Below are positions 16,912 through 26,329 of a stretch of DNA of 32,912 nt, piece after piece. The DNA comes from Marinobacter algicola DG893. GTDB taxonomy: Bacteria; Pseudomonadota; Gammaproteobacteria; Pseudomonadales; Oleiphilaceae. Both the position numbers and the translations under genes were made by a program. The stretch is from assembly GCF_000170835.1 (NCBI RefSeq), contig NZ_ABCP01000038.1, positions 1-32,912 on the forward strand, in the 5' to 3' direction. How positions within the stretch are numbered: position 1 is the first letter of the stretch; each line of letters opens with the position of its first letter. Under the pieces are notes generated by a model that was given only the letters and a program-made list of their open reading frames with translations, had not been told where the DNA came from and did no database searches.

Positions 16912-17391
16912 TCACACCAGACCATCCACCGGGATGGTCTCGGTGTTCTTGATCTCCCGCAATGCGAAGTTTGAATGCACCTGGGCAATGCCCTGCAAGG
17001 TAAAGATCTTGCTGTTCAGGAATCGATCGTAACTGGCCATGTCTGGTACCACGACCCGCAGGACAAAATCAGCACTCCCCGTTACGGCAAAGCACTGAAG
17101 CACCTCTGGGTAGCTGCTAACCTGCTGCTCGATCTCCGCCGTGCTGTCGAGGTTGTGCCTCTGCAATGACAGGTTTACCAGTACGCAGAGCCCCTGCCCG
17201 ACGCTTTCAGGATCCAGCCTGGCACTGTATCCCAGGATCACGCCATTTTCCTCCAGGGTCCGGACCCGCCGCCAGCAGGCGGCTGGCGATAACCCCACCT
17301 GTTCCGCCAGTAGCTGGTTACTGATACGACCATCCTGCTGGAGCACCGACAGGATTCTCTGGTCCAGCTTATCGAGATCAACCTGTTTCAT
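16912..17391 (-). CDS. Lrp/AsnC family transcriptional regulator
   Basis: 159 aa, family length. N-terminal helix-turn-helix: LDQRILSVLQQDGRISNQLLAEQVGLSPAACWRRVRTLEENGVI (about residues 8-52), then the AsnC/RAM ligand-binding domain with VLQCFAVTGSADFVLRVVV (about 96-114). Such regulators sense amino acids. It is divergent from the oxidoreductase-aminotransferase operon with 157 nt between them, so it probably controls that operon and itself, with an aromatic amino acid as likely effector (inference). The TTCGCAA repeats between the genes are candidate binding sites. Confidence 0.9.
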   Translation of the reverse strand: MKQVDLDKLDQRILSVLQQDGRISNQLLAEQVGLSPAACWRRVRTLEENGVILGYSARLDPESVGQGLCVLVNLSLQRHNLDSTAEIEQQVSSYPEVLQCFAVTGSADFVLRVVVPDMASYDRFLNSKIFTLQGIAQVHSNFALREIKNTETIPVDGLV

Positions 17392-17452
17392 TTAGTAACA
17401 CCTTATTTTCGTGCAATATCCTTTCTAAGCATTGTGTCCAACAAAATAATCT

Positions 17453-17501
17453 TTCGCAAACCATCCAGACTGCTGCCTAATTCGCAAGCACCTTTTGCGA
17501 A
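17453..17501. promoter_or_regulatory. Candidate Lrp/AsnC operator: three TTCGCAA elements
   Basis: TTCGCAA at 17453-17459 and 17481-17487, and its inverse TTGCGAA at 17495-17501. The last two form a perfect 7-bp inverted repeat with a 7-nt spacer; the first is 28 nt upstream in direct orientation, close to a whole number of helical turns. It lies between the divergent Lrp-type gene and the oxidoreductase, the position expected for its operator. Confidence 0.45.
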
Positions 17502-17548
17502 CTTCTCTCTAGAATTTTGGTCATAATATCGACTAAAAGGAGGACTCC

Positions 17549-20500
17549 ATGTCCGCCGATTCCCCTCAGCTTGACCAGTACAAACTCGAAGACCGCTACT
17601 TGCGGACGTCAGGTCGGGTTTTTCTGACAGGAACACAGGCCTTGGTCCGCATACCCCTGATGCAGGCAGCTCTGGATCGGAAACAGGGATTAAACACGGC
17701 GGGGTTGGTCAGTGGTTACCGCGGCTCCCCTCTCGGCGCGTATGACCAGGCGCTCTGGCAGGCCCAATCCCTGCTGGACGACAACTGCATCGACTTCGTC
17801 CCGGCTATTAACGAAGACCTGGCCGCCACCATCATGCTTGGCACCCAGCAGGTGGAAACCGACGATGACCGGCAGGTGGATGGTGTGTTTGGCCTCTGGT
17901 ACGGCAAGGGGCCTGGCGTGGATCGCGCAGGCGATGCACTGAAGCACGGCACCACCTACGGCTCATCCCCTCATGGTGGTGTTCTGGTGGTCGCCGGTGA
18001 TGACCATGGCTGCGTGTCATCCTCCATGCCCCACCAATCCGACGTGGCGTTCATGAGTTTTTTCATGCCCACCATCAACCCGGCTAACATCGCCGAGTAT
18101 CTGGAATTCGGCCTTTGGGGCTACGCTTTGTCCCGTTACAGTGGCTGCTGGGTGGGTTTCAAGGCGATCTCCGAGACGGTGGAAAGCGCCGCTTCCGTCG
18201 ACCTGCCACCCGAACCGGAGTTTGTAACCCCCGACGACTTCACGGCCCCCGAAAGCGGTCTTCACTATCGCTGGCCGGACCTGCCTGGCCCGCAGCTGGA
18301 AACCCGGATCGAACATAAACTGGCGGCCGTGCAGGCCTTTGCCAGAGCAAACCCGATTGACCGCTGCCTGTACAACAATCAACAAGCCCGTTTCGGTATT
18401 GTGACCACCGGTAAGGGCCACCTGGACCTGCTGGAAGCTCTCGATCTCCTCGGAATCGATGAAGATAAAGCCCGGGACCTGGGACTGGATATCTATAAAA
18501 TCGGCATGGTCTGGCCTCTGGAGCGCCGCGGCATTCTCAGTTTCGTTCATGACAAGGAAGAAGTCCTGGTCATAGAAGAGAAGCGGGGCATCATCGAAAG
18601 CCAGATCAAAGAGTACATGTCCGAGCCGGATCGCCCCGGCGAGGTACTGATTACCGGCAAGCAGGATGAGTTGGGGCGCCCGCTGATTCCCTATGTCGGT
18701 GAGCTGAGCCCGAAGCTGGTTGCCGGCTTCCTGGCTGCCAGGCTTGGCCGGTTCTTCTCCCTGGACTTCAGTGAGCGCATGGCAGAGATCAGCGTCATGT
18801 CCAATGCTCAGGATCCGGGCGGCGTCAGGCGCCTGCCCTATTTCTGTGCCGGCTGCCCTCACAACACATCTACCAAAGTGCCCGAAGGCAGCAAGGCGCT
18901 GGCGGGCATCGGCTGCCACTTCATGGCCTCCTGGATGGGCCGGAACACGGAATCGTTGATTCAGATGGGTGGCGAAGGGGTCAACTGGATCGGCAAGAGC
19001 CGTTACACCGGCAACCCCCATGTGTTTCAGAACCTCGGCGAGGGCACTTACTTCCATTCGGGCTCCATGGCTATCCGCCAGGCAGTGGCAGCCGGAATCA
19101 ACATTACCTACAAAATCCTGTTCAATGACGCCGTCGCCATGACTGGTGGCCAGCCGGTGGATGGCCAGATCACCGTGCCCATGATTGCCCAGCAGGTGGC
19201 CTCCGAAGGCGTTCGCCGGGTCGTGGTGCTCAGCGATGAACCCGAAAAGTACGAAGGGCATGAGGGCCAGTTTCCGAATGACGTCACCTTCCACGACCGT
19301 TCCGAACTGGATGCGGTCCAACGGGAACTGAGGGACATTCCAGGCTGCACAGTGCTGATCTACGATCAGACCTGTGCAGCTGAAAAGCGCCGGCGTCGCA
19401 AACGCAAGCAGTTCCCGGACCCGACAAAACGGGCGTTTATCAATCACCATGTTTGTGAGGGATGTGGCGATTGCTCGGTGCAGTCCAACTGCCTGTCGGT
19501 TGTGCCACGTAAAACTGAACTGGGCCGAAAGCGCAAGATTGACCAGTCCTCCTGCAACAAGGACTTCTCATGCGTCAATGGCTTTTGCCCCAGCTTTGTC
19601 ACCATTGAAGGCGGGCAACTGCGCAAGTCCCGAGGCATGGATACCGGCTCGGTGCTAACCAGCAGGCTGGCAGCTCTCCCAACTCCCGATCTGCCGGAAA
19701 TGACCGGTTCTTACGACCTCCTCGTTGGTGGTGTTGGCGGTACCGGCGTCGTCACCGTGGGACAACTGATCACCATGGCTGCACACCTGGAATCCCGAGG
19801 CGCTTCGGTCCTGGATTTCATGGGCTTTGCCCAGAAAGGTGGCACCGTTCTCAGCTATGTGCGGATGGCACCGTCTCCGGACAAGCTACACCAGGTAAGA
19901 ATCAGCAACGGTCAGGCCGATGCGGTTATCGCTTGCGATCTGGTGGTCGCTTCCTCCCAGAAAGCCCTCAGTGTACTGAGGCCGAACCACACCCGGATTG
20001 TTGCCAACGAAGCCGAACTGCCTACCGCCGATTATGTGCTCTTTCGCGATGCGGACATGAAGGCCGACAAGCGACTCGGCCTGCTCCGGGAGGCGGTGGG
20101 GCAGGACCACTTCAACCAACTCGACGCCAATGGGATCGCCGAGAAACTGTTGGGGGACACCGTATTCTCCAACGTCATGATGCTTGGCTTTGCCTGGCAG
20201 AAAGGGCTACTGCCCCTGTCTGAAGCAGCCCTGATGAAGGCCATAGAACTCAACGGTGTGGCCGTTGATCGCAACAAGGAAGCCTTCGGCTGGGGCCGCG
20301 TGGCGTCTGTTGATCTGAGTGCGGTAACGGACCTGCTGGACACCGGCGGCGCGAACGTTGTGGATGCCAAGTCCGAGCCGACCCTTGATGAGTTGATCGA
20401 GACCCGTCACGGGCACTTGGTTAACTATCAGAACCGGCGCTGGGCCGATCAGTACCGGGCCAGTGTTGCCGAAGTCCGGAAAGCCGAGGAAGCCCTGGGG

Positions 20501-21067
20501 CAGACAAACCTGCTCCTGACCCGTGCCGTGGCACAGCAACTGTATCGAGTGATGGCCTATAAGGACGAGTATGAAGTGGCCCGGCTGTTTGCGGAAACGG
20601 ACTTCATGCAAGAAGTGCAGGAAACTTTTGAGGGTGACTTCAAGGTCCACTTTCACCTGGCACCGCCCCTGCTCGGCAAAGAAACCGATGCCCAGGGACG
20701 CCCAAAAAAGCGCCGGTTCGGCCCCTGGATGTTCCGGGCCTTCCGGCTGCTGGCAAAACTCCGCGGCCTGCGCGGAACCGCGGTGGACCCGTTCAGTTAC
20801 TCAGCAGACCGGAAACTGGATCGCGCCATGCTGAAAGACTACCAGAACCTGGTCGCCAGGATGGTTCGGGAGCTGGATGCCAGCAACTACGAAACCTTCC
20901 TGCAACTGGCCGAGCTGCCCGCCGACGTTCGAGGCTATGGCCCGGTACGCGAGCAGGCGGCCGACGCCATCCGGGACAAACAGACCCAACTGATCAAGGC
21001 GCTCGACACCGGCCGCCCAACCCTCATCCGCACCCAGCAGGCCGATAAGGAGGCGAATCATGTTTGA
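17549..21067 (+). CDS. Fused indolepyruvate (2-oxoacid) ferredoxin oxidoreductase
   Basis: 1172 aa, the long single-chain form that joins the IorA and IorB parts. N-terminal pyrimidine domain (SGYRGSPLGAYDQ), a CxxC at Cys433/Cys436 (FCAGCPHN), a thiamine-diphosphate region around 473-560 (GGEGVNWIG; LGEGTYFHSGS; LFNDAVAMTGGQPVDG), a ferredoxin-like Cys cluster starting Cys636-x2-Cys-x2-Cys-x5-Cys, and a gamma domain from about 720 (VGGVGGTGVVTVGQL). The family converts aryl pyruvates plus CoA to aryl-acetyl-CoA and CO2 with reduced ferredoxin. Beside paa genes and an aminotransferase, phenylpyruvate to phenylacetyl-CoA is the likely job (inference). A strong AGGAGG precedes the ATG. Confidence 0.9.
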   Translation: MSADSPQLDQYKLEDRYLRTSGRVFLTGTQALVRIPLMQAALDRKQGLNTAGLVSGYRGSPLGAYDQALWQAQSLLDDNCIDFVPAINEDLAATIMLGTQQVETDDDRQVDGVFGLWYGKGPGVDRAGDALKHGTTYGSSPHGGVLVVAGDDHGCVSSSMPHQSDVAFMSFFMPTINPANIAEYLEFGLWGYALSRYSGCWVGFKAISETVESAASVDLPPEPEFVTPDDFTAPESGLHYRWPDLPGPQLETRIEHKLAAVQAFARANPIDRCLYNNQQARFGIVTTGKGHLDLLEALDLLGIDEDKARDLGLDIYKIGMVWPLERRGILSFVHDKEEVLVIEEKRGIIESQIKEYMSEPDRPGEVLITGKQDELGRPLIPYVGELSPKLVAGFLAARLGRFFSLDFSERMAEISVMSNAQDPGGVRRLPYFCAGCPHNTSTKVPEGSKALAGIGCHFMASWMGRNTESLIQMGGEGVNWIGKSRYTGNPHVFQNLGEGTYFHSGSMAIRQAVAAGINITYKILFNDAVAMTGGQPVDGQITVPMIAQQVASEGVRRVVVLSDEPEKYEGHEGQFPNDVTFHDRSELDAVQRELRDIPGCTVLIYDQTCAAEKRRRRKRKQFPDPTKRAFINHHVCEGCGDCSVQSNCLSVVPRKTELGRKRKIDQSSCNKDFSCVNGFCPSFVTIEGGQLRKSRGMDTGSVLTSRLAALPTPDLPEMTGSYDLLVGGVGGTGVVTVGQLITMAAHLESRGASVLDFMGFAQKGGTVLSYVRMAPSPDKLHQVRISNGQADAVIACDLVVASSQKALSVLRPNHTRIVANEAELPTADYVLFRDADMKADKRLGLLREAVGQDHFNQLDANGIAEKLLGDTVFSNVMMLGFAWQKGLLPLSEAALMKAIELNGVAVDRNKEAFGWGRVASVDLSAVTDLLDTGGANVVDAKSEPTLDELIETRHGHLVNYQNRRWADQYRASVAEVRKAEEALGQTNLLLTRAVAQQLYRVMAYKDEYEVARLFAETDFMQEVQETFEGDFKVHFHLAPPLLGKETDAQGRPKKRRFGPWMFRAFRLLAKLRGLRGTAVDPFSYSADRKLDRAMLKDYQNLVARMVRELDASNYETFLQLAELPADVRGYGPVREQAADAIRDKQTQLIKALDTGRPTLIRTQQADKEANHV

Positions 21068-22244
21068 AGCCCTGAATCCCCTGCCGCAGGACCCGATCCT
21101 GCAACTGATGCTTCAGTTCCGGGAAGACACCCGGCCGGATAAGGTGGACCTGGGTATTGGCGTTTACAAGGATGACGCCGGCAACACGCCCATCATGGCC
21201 GCCGTGACCGAAGCCGAACGGCGCCTGCTGGAGGGAGAGACCACCAAGAGCTATGTCGGGCCCGCAGGCTCTGCTGGCTTCAACAACGCCATGGCAGCGC
21301 TGATCCTGGGGGACAACAGTCCGCTGATCAGAGATGGCCGAACCTCCGTTGTCCAGACTCCAGGCGGCTGTGGTGCCCTACGGATGGCGGCTGAGTTTCT
21401 GCGCCTGTGTAAAACGGACATCACCGTATGGGTGAGCACTCCAACCTGGGCTAATCACCTCCCACTCCTGGGGGGAGCGGGCCTGACCATCCGCGAATAT
21501 TCGTACCTCAATCCGAAAACGCTGGAGGTAGACTTCGCCGGCATGCAGGAAACCCTTGAAACCGCCAAGGCGGGTGATGTGGTGCTACTTCATGGTTGCT
21601 GCCATAACCCGTCAGGCGCGGATCTGAACCTGGAGCAATGGAAAGAAGTCACCAGCCTGATTCAGCGCAAGGGCCTGCTGCCATTCGTGGACATGGCCTA
21701 TCAGGGTCTTGGTGAAGGCCTCGAGGCTGACGCGGCAGGTGTGAGGCATTTGGCAGGTGCCGTGCCGGAAATGATCATTGCTGCGTCCTGCTCCAAGAAC
21801 TTTGGGCTTTATCGCGAGCGCACGGGAGCCCTGGCGCTGATCTCTGGTACGGCATCCGTCAACTCGGCGGCAACGAGTCAGTTGCTTGGCATCATCCGCT
21901 CTCATTACTCCATGCCACCGGCCCATGGCGCGGCCATCGTGGAAACCATTCTGGGAGATGAGAAATTGCGAGCCCAATGGCAGGACGAACTGAATGGCAT
22001 GTGCGAGCGCATACTGCACCTGCGCCATGCCTTTGCCGACACATTAGCCCCGGTGGGAGACTTCCGTTTCATTGCCCGTCAACGAGGTATGTTTTCGTTC
22101 CTCGGGATCAGCCCAGAGCACGTCGTCCGGTTACGGAAGGAGCATGGCATCTACCTGCTCGACAGCAGCCGCGTCAATGTAGCAGGGCTTAACGATCGAA
22201 TCCTGCCACGGGTGGCGGACGCATTGAACAACGTCCTCAAGTAA
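21060..22244 (+). CDS. Aromatic/aspartate-type aminotransferase (TyrB-like)
   Basis: 394 aa class I PLP aminotransferase of the aspartate/aromatic group: start MFEALNPLPQDPILQLMLQF, LGIGVYKDDAG, the HNPSGADL motif, Asp211 (FVDMAYQG) and Schiff-base Lys246 (AASCSKNFGLYRERTG). It overlaps the oxidoreductase gene by 8 nt, so the two are translationally coupled. Likely role: transamination of phenylalanine (and perhaps tyrosine or tryptophan) to the 2-oxoacid used by the preceding enzyme. Sequence alone does not exclude aspartate preference; coupling supports the aromatic role. Confidence 0.88.
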   Translation: MFEALNPLPQDPILQLMLQFREDTRPDKVDLGIGVYKDDAGNTPIMAAVTEAERRLLEGETTKSYVGPAGSAGFNNAMAALILGDNSPLIRDGRTSVVQTPGGCGALRMAAEFLRLCKTDITVWVSTPTWANHLPLLGGAGLTIREYSYLNPKTLEVDFAGMQETLETAKAGDVVLLHGCCHNPSGADLNLEQWKEVTSLIQRKGLLPFVDMAYQGLGEGLEADAAGVRHLAGAVPEMIIAASCSKNFGLYRERTGALALISGTASVNSAATSQLLGIIRSHYSMPPAHGAAIVETILGDEKLRAQWQDELNGMCERILHLRHAFADTLAPVGDFRFIARQRGMFSFLGISPEHVVRLRKEHGIYLLDSSRVNVAGLNDRILPRVADALNNVLK

Positions 22245-22313
22245 GCCGCCCGTCCCGACCATCAATCACACCTGCAACGTTAATCCGACAAAAACAAATA
22301 ACCGGAGACCACA

Positions 22314-23688
22314 ATGAGTCAGAGTACCCAATCACACCAGCAGGCCAACAACCTCTGGTCTTCAAGGATGGCCTTCATCCTGGCAGCTGCCGGTTCGGCC
22401 GTTGGCCTCGGAAACATCTGGAAGTTTCCCTACATTACCGGAGAGAACGGCGGCGGCGCGTTCGTTCTTGTCTACCTGGCCTGCATTTTCCTCATTGGAA
22501 TACCGGTATTGATCGCTGAAACCATGATCGGCCGCCGGGGTGGCCAGAGCCCCGTAGCCACCATGCGCACCCTGACCCAAACCGAGGGAGCGTCCCGGGG
22601 CTGGAGAGTGATCGGTTGGAACGGCGTGATTGCCTCGTTCCTGGTGTTATCGTTTTATGCCGTCATTGGTGGGTGGGCTCTGGTTTACATTGGCAAGGCC
22701 GCTTCCGGCCTGTTCACCGGCGCAGACGCCGAGACCATTGGTGGTCAGTTCGGCGGACTGCTCGCAAACCCCTGGGAACTGTTGTTGTGGCATTCGGTAT
22801 TCATGACGATTGTGGTGGTTATCGTTGGCCGCGGTATTCGCTCAGGGCTCGAGAAAGCTGTCAACATGCTGATGCCACTGCTGTTTCTGCTTTTGGTTGT
22901 CATGGTGATCTATGCCATGAACAGTGGCAGCTTCGGCCGGGCAGTAAGCTTCTGTTCTTTCCCGATTTCAGCAAGCTGAGCACGGCCGGCTTCTGACCGT
23001 CTGGGCATGCCGCGTTTACTCTCAGCATCGGGATGCGTGTTATGGCTATGGCTCCTACCTGCCAAAAGAACGTCAATATTGCCAGAACGGCAATGACCAT
23101 GCCGTTCTTGATACCAGCGTGGCGCTGCTCGCCGGCCTCGCCATCTTTCCCCTGGTGTTTGCCAATGGCCTCGAACCCGGAACCGGCCCCGGCCTGATCT
23201 TCGTGACCCTGCCACTGGCGTTCGGCCAGATGAGCGGCGGTGCGCTTTTTGGCACCATTTTCTTCGCTCTTCTTCTGGTGGCGGCCATTACTTCTGCTAT
23301 CTCCATGCTGGAGCCGGTGGTGGAATGGCTGGAAGAGCACAAAGGGGTCAGCCGGGCAAAGAGTGCGATTGGTGGCGGGCTGGCGATCTGGTTTATCGGA
23401 ATCGGTACGGTACTGTCGTTCAACGTATGGGAAGATTTACATCCGCTGAGCTTCATCCCGTTCTTTGAGGGCAAAACGGTGTTTGACCTGCTCGACTTCC
23501 TGGTCTCCAATCTGATGATGCCCCTGGGCGGACTCACGATTGCACTGTTCGCAGGTTGGGCCATGAAGCGGCAAGGACTGGCAGCGGATATCGGCCTGCA
23601 AGGCGGAGCCTACAAGGCCTTTATGCTGGTGCTCCGGTATCTGACGCCCGCTGGCATCACGGTGGTGTTCCTTTACAATCTCATCTGA
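22314..23688 (+). pseudogene. Na+-dependent amino acid transporter (NSS/SNF family), frame-disrupted
   Basis: The first part (22314-22979, 221 aa) starts well with GGAG and has NSS family hallmarks: AAAGSAVGLGNIWKFPY (Na+ and substrate site of helix 1) and NGGGAFVLVY. It then runs into TGA at 22978. The remainder, from about 23105 to 23688, is intact in another frame (LDTSVALLAGLAIFPLVF to VFLYNLI). Between them, pieces of the expected protein occur in changing frames: FFPDFSKLSTAGF, HAAFTLSIGM, YGSYLPK and NVNIARTAM. Joined, they give about 455 aa, the normal length. At least four or five small indels in about 150 nt separate the frames. It is either a recent pseudogene or locally poor sequence. 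Likely substrate, from the neighbours: an aromatic amino acid. Confidence 0.8.
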
Positions 23689-23723
23689 CGGCCCCACAAA
23701 AGGTTCACAGATGGTGAAGCACC

Positions 23724-23751
23724 AAAGCCCCGCCTCCGTGCGGGGCTTTTT
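23724..23751 (+). terminator. Rho-independent terminator after the transporter
   Basis: AAAGCCCCGC (23724-23733), 6-nt loop, GCGGGGC followed by TTTTT (to 23751). It closes the oxidoreductase-aminotransferase-transporter unit and lies 31 nt from the convergent end of livF; the short A-run could give some termination for the minus strand too. Confidence 0.88.
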
Positions 23752-23781
23752 CGCGGCCGTTTTCACAGAGCCGGGAACACA

Positions 23782-24549
23782 TTACATACCCAGGTACGCC
23801 TCACGCACCTTCTCGTTGCTGAGCAGTTCCTGGCCGGTTCCCTCAATCACCACCTTTCCGGTCTCCAATACATAGCCACGGTCGGCCAGTGCCAATGCCT
23901 GAGACGCATTTTGTTCAACCAGGAAAATGGTAATGCCCTCCTCCTTGAGCTCTTTAACGATGTTGAAAATCTCTTCGATGATCAACGGTGCAAGGCCCAT
24001 GCTGGGCTCGTCGAGAAGCAGCAGTCTTGGCTTGGCCATCAGTGCCCGCCCCATGGCAAGCATCTGTTGTTGGCCACCGGAAAGCTCACCAGCCAGGTTA
24101 TGGCGTTTCTGGCGAAGGATGGGGAACTTGGTGTACATGCGCTCCAGGTCGTCCATTATCTCGGGGGTTTTTCCACGGGTATAGGCTCCCAGAAGAAGGT
24201 TGTCATGGACACTGAGGTCCTTGAAAACCTGCCGGCCCTCAGGCACCTGCACGATGCCATCAGCCACCCGCTGGTCCGCTGCGATCTTCGCTAGGTCCTT
24301 GCCTTCAAAGGAAACTGCGCCCCGATCAGTAGGCTGCAGCCCGGAGATCGTCATCAGGAGGGTTGATTTGCCGGCACCATTGGCACCGACAAGCGATACA
24401 ATCTCACCACTATTGATGTGGATATCCACATCATGCAGCACTTCGATCTGGCCATAAGATGTTACCAGCCCTCGGATAGACAGCATCTCCTGACTGGCCT
24501 GCTCACTGCTTGGCTGGGCAGGCGCCATTTCAGTGTGTTGCTCGCTCAT
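23782..24549 (-). CDS. livF: Branched-chain-type ABC transporter ATPase, LivF-like
   Basis: 255 aa. Walker A GANGAGKST (55-63), signature LSGGQQQMLAMGRAL, Walker B RLLLLDEPSMGLAP, and the switch His replaced by Gln (FLVEQNA) as is normal for LivF. It has about 20 extra residues at the N-terminus before the core (EMLSIRGLVTSYGQIEVLHD). AAGGAGA lies about 8 nt before the ATG. It is the last gene of the five-gene import operon, 17 nt after livG. It hydrolyses ATP with LivG at the inner membrane to drive import. Symbol given by family; the substrate may be aromatic rather than Leu/Ile/Val. Confidence 0.92.
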   Translation of the reverse strand: MSEQHTEMAPAQPSSEQASQEMLSIRGLVTSYGQIEVLHDVDIHINSGEIVSLVGANGAGKSTLLMTISGLQPTDRGAVSFEGKDLAKIAADQRVADGIVQVPEGRQVFKDLSVHDNLLLGAYTRGKTPEIMDDLERMYTKFPILRQKRHNLAGELSGGQQQMLAMGRALMAKPRLLLLDEPSMGLAPLIIEEIFNIVKELKEEGITIFLVEQNASQALALADRGYVLETGKVVIEGTGQELLSNEKVREAYLGM

Positions 24550-24566
24550 GTGAAATGTCTCCTTGC

Positions 24567-25325
24567 TCAGCCACCCAGATAGGCGGCAATAACGTCCGGG
24601 TTCTGACGGACTTCTTCGGGGGCACCCTCGGCCAGAACGCGACCATAGTTCAGCACCAGCAACCGGTCGGATATCCCCATCACCAGTTTCATATCGTGCT
24701 CAACCAACATCACGGTTATGCCCTGGTCAGCAATTTTCCGGATCAACGCCTCCAGCGCCGAGGTTTCCGTGGCATTCAGGCCCGCCGCCGGCTCATCCAG
24801 AAGTATGACCTTTGGTTCGGCTGCCAGGGCCCGTGCAATTTCGAGCCGCTTGAGCGCGCCGTAGGACATGGCGGAGGCTTCCGTATCCAGATATTCACCG
24901 CAACCAACGTATTCCATAAGATCGGCGGCGCGTTTACGGGCGTCAGTCTCATTGCGACGCAGAGACGGCAACCGGAACAACGTGGTAAACAAGCTACTCC
25001 TGAGCTGAAGATGCCGACCCAGCATCACGTTCTCGATGGCGGTCATATTCATGCAGATCTGCATCTGCTGAAAGGTCCGGCACATGCCCCGTTCCGCAAG
25101 CTGGTTCGGTTCAAGCTTCGCGGTGCTTTCACCGTTGAGCAGGATCTCACCTTTTGTGGGGGTGTAGAGGCCGGTGATCATATTGAACAGCGTGGTCTTG
25201 CCGGCGCCGTTCGGACCAATGACAGAATAGACCTGCCCGGCTTCTACGGCGAAACTGACCCCTTCAACCGCATGCACACCACCAAAGGCCTTATCCAACC
25301 CTTTCACTTCAACCAGAGCTGTCAT
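24567..25325 (-). CDS. livG: Branched-chain-type ABC transporter ATPase, LivG-like
   Basis: 252 aa. Walker A GPNGAGKTT (37-45), FQQMQICMNMTAIENVMLG, a degenerate signature MSYGALKRLEIARAL, Walker B VILLDEPAAGLN, switch His in LVEHDM, and the LivG-type C-terminus LAEGAPEEVRQNPDVIAAYLGG. The signature lacks the usual second Gly and Gln, common in LivG. GGGAGG before the ATG; its start overlaps livM by 4 nt. Works as a heterodimer with the LivF-like protein. Confidence 0.92.
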   Translation of the reverse strand: MTALVEVKGLDKAFGGVHAVEGVSFAVEAGQVYSVIGPNGAGKTTLFNMITGLYTPTKGEILLNGESTAKLEPNQLAERGMCRTFQQMQICMNMTAIENVMLGRHLQLRSSLFTTLFRLPSLRRNETDARKRAADLMEYVGCGEYLDTEASAMSYGALKRLEIARALAAEPKVILLDEPAAGLNATETSALEALIRKIADQGITVMLVEHDMKLVMGISDRLLVLNYGRVLAEGAPEEVRQNPDVIAAYLGG

Positions 25326-26329
25326 GCCTCACCTCCCGCTTTCTTGCGCATTCTTTTGGAAACAGCAGCGGTCAGGGTCGGAAGTAGCCCCTTGGGCATA
25401 AAAATCATGGTCAGCATCAGGATCAGGCCGAACATGACGGTTTCGAGCTCCTGGAAGTCCGCCAGAACCTGGGGCAACAGTTTCAACACCACGGCGCCCA
25501 GAATCACGCCGAATGTGGAGCCCATACCGCCAAGGACGACCATGGTGATAAAGAGAATAGAAAATTCGAAGCTGGCTACGGCCGGAGTGATAAAGCCCTG
25601 GAAGTGAGCGTAAAGCCCTCCCATCACACTTGCATAGATGGCGGAAATCACAAACACAAGGCTTTTGTACTTTGCTGTATCGACTCCCACCACACTGGCA
25701 GCCACTTCCGAGCCGTGCACGGAGCGCAAGGCTCTTCCGATAGGTGATTCAATGAGATTCAGGGCAAACCAGACTGCCGCCAGAAGAACCACGCTGGCCA
25801 GGATATACCACGCCTGAACACCAGAAATCTCGATACCAAACAACGAATATCGACCAAACGTACTTAGCTCCCAGCCGAACAGATCCAGGGCAGGAACCGG
25901 CATTCCGTCCGGGCCGCCGGTAATGGCACGTTCGTTGTTCAGAATGATGGCTATAATGAAGCCCACTGCGAGAGTTGCCATAGACAGGTAATGCCCTTTC
26001 AGGCGCAGGATCGGGCGCCCGACCAGCCAGGCAATAGTGCCGACTACGACAGCCCCTACCACCAGCGCGGGCAATGAAGACCAGCCGTAAGTCCCGGTCG
26101 CAATACCCGTGAAGTAAGCACCCAGGCCAAAAAACCCGGCATGACCGAGACTGATCTGGCCGGCAAAGCCCACCAACAGGTTCAGGCCGACAACCGTAGC
26201 AGCGATAATGGCCATCTGGATGACAAGTTCATAGTGAAACGGGTTGCCCAGAAAAGCCGGAAGAATAATCAGGATCAGTGCGAGGATTACCAGACCCCGC
26301 AGGCGCGACTGCATAAACCGGTTCAACAT
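25322..26329 (-). CDS. livM: Branched-chain-type ABC transporter permease, LivM-like
   Basis: 335 aa, hydrophobic with about eight to ten membrane segments. Characteristic motifs are LVGFAGQISLGHAGFFGLGAYFTG near residues 52-75 and the coupling-helix region SPIGRALRSVHGSEVAASVVGVDTAKYK, and GGMGSTFGVILGA near the C-terminus. It pairs with the LivH-like permease in the inner membrane. Its ATG overlaps the livH stop by one base (TGATG) and its end overlaps the livG start by 4 nt. Confidence 0.92.
   Translation of the reverse strand: MLNRFMQSRLRGLVILALILIILPAFLGNPFHYELVIQMAIIAATVVGLNLLVGFAGQISLGHAGFFGLGAYFTGIATGTYGWSSLPALVVGAVVVGTIAWLVGRPILRLKGHYLSMATLAVGFIIAIILNNERAITGGPDGMPVPALDLFGWELSTFGRYSLFGIEISGVQAWYILASVVLLAAVWFALNLIESPIGRALRSVHGSEVAASVVGVDTAKYKSLVFVISAIYASVMGGLYAHFQGFITPAVASFEFSILFITMVVLGGMGSTFGVILGAVVLKLLPQVLADFQELETVMFGLILMLTMIFMPKGLLPTLTAAVSKRMRKKAGGEA

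Noticed and set aside
18017..19450. Long minus-strand open frame (477 codons) inside the oxidoreductase gene
   Set aside because: It is antisense to a gene with clear family motifs, has no ribosome site, and its protein shows no recognisable domain; GC-rich third positions create such frames.
24510..25607. Plus-strand open frame of 365 codons across livF-livG-livM
   Set aside because: Antisense to three well-supported ABC transporter genes; the translation is His/Gln/Gly-rich without family features.
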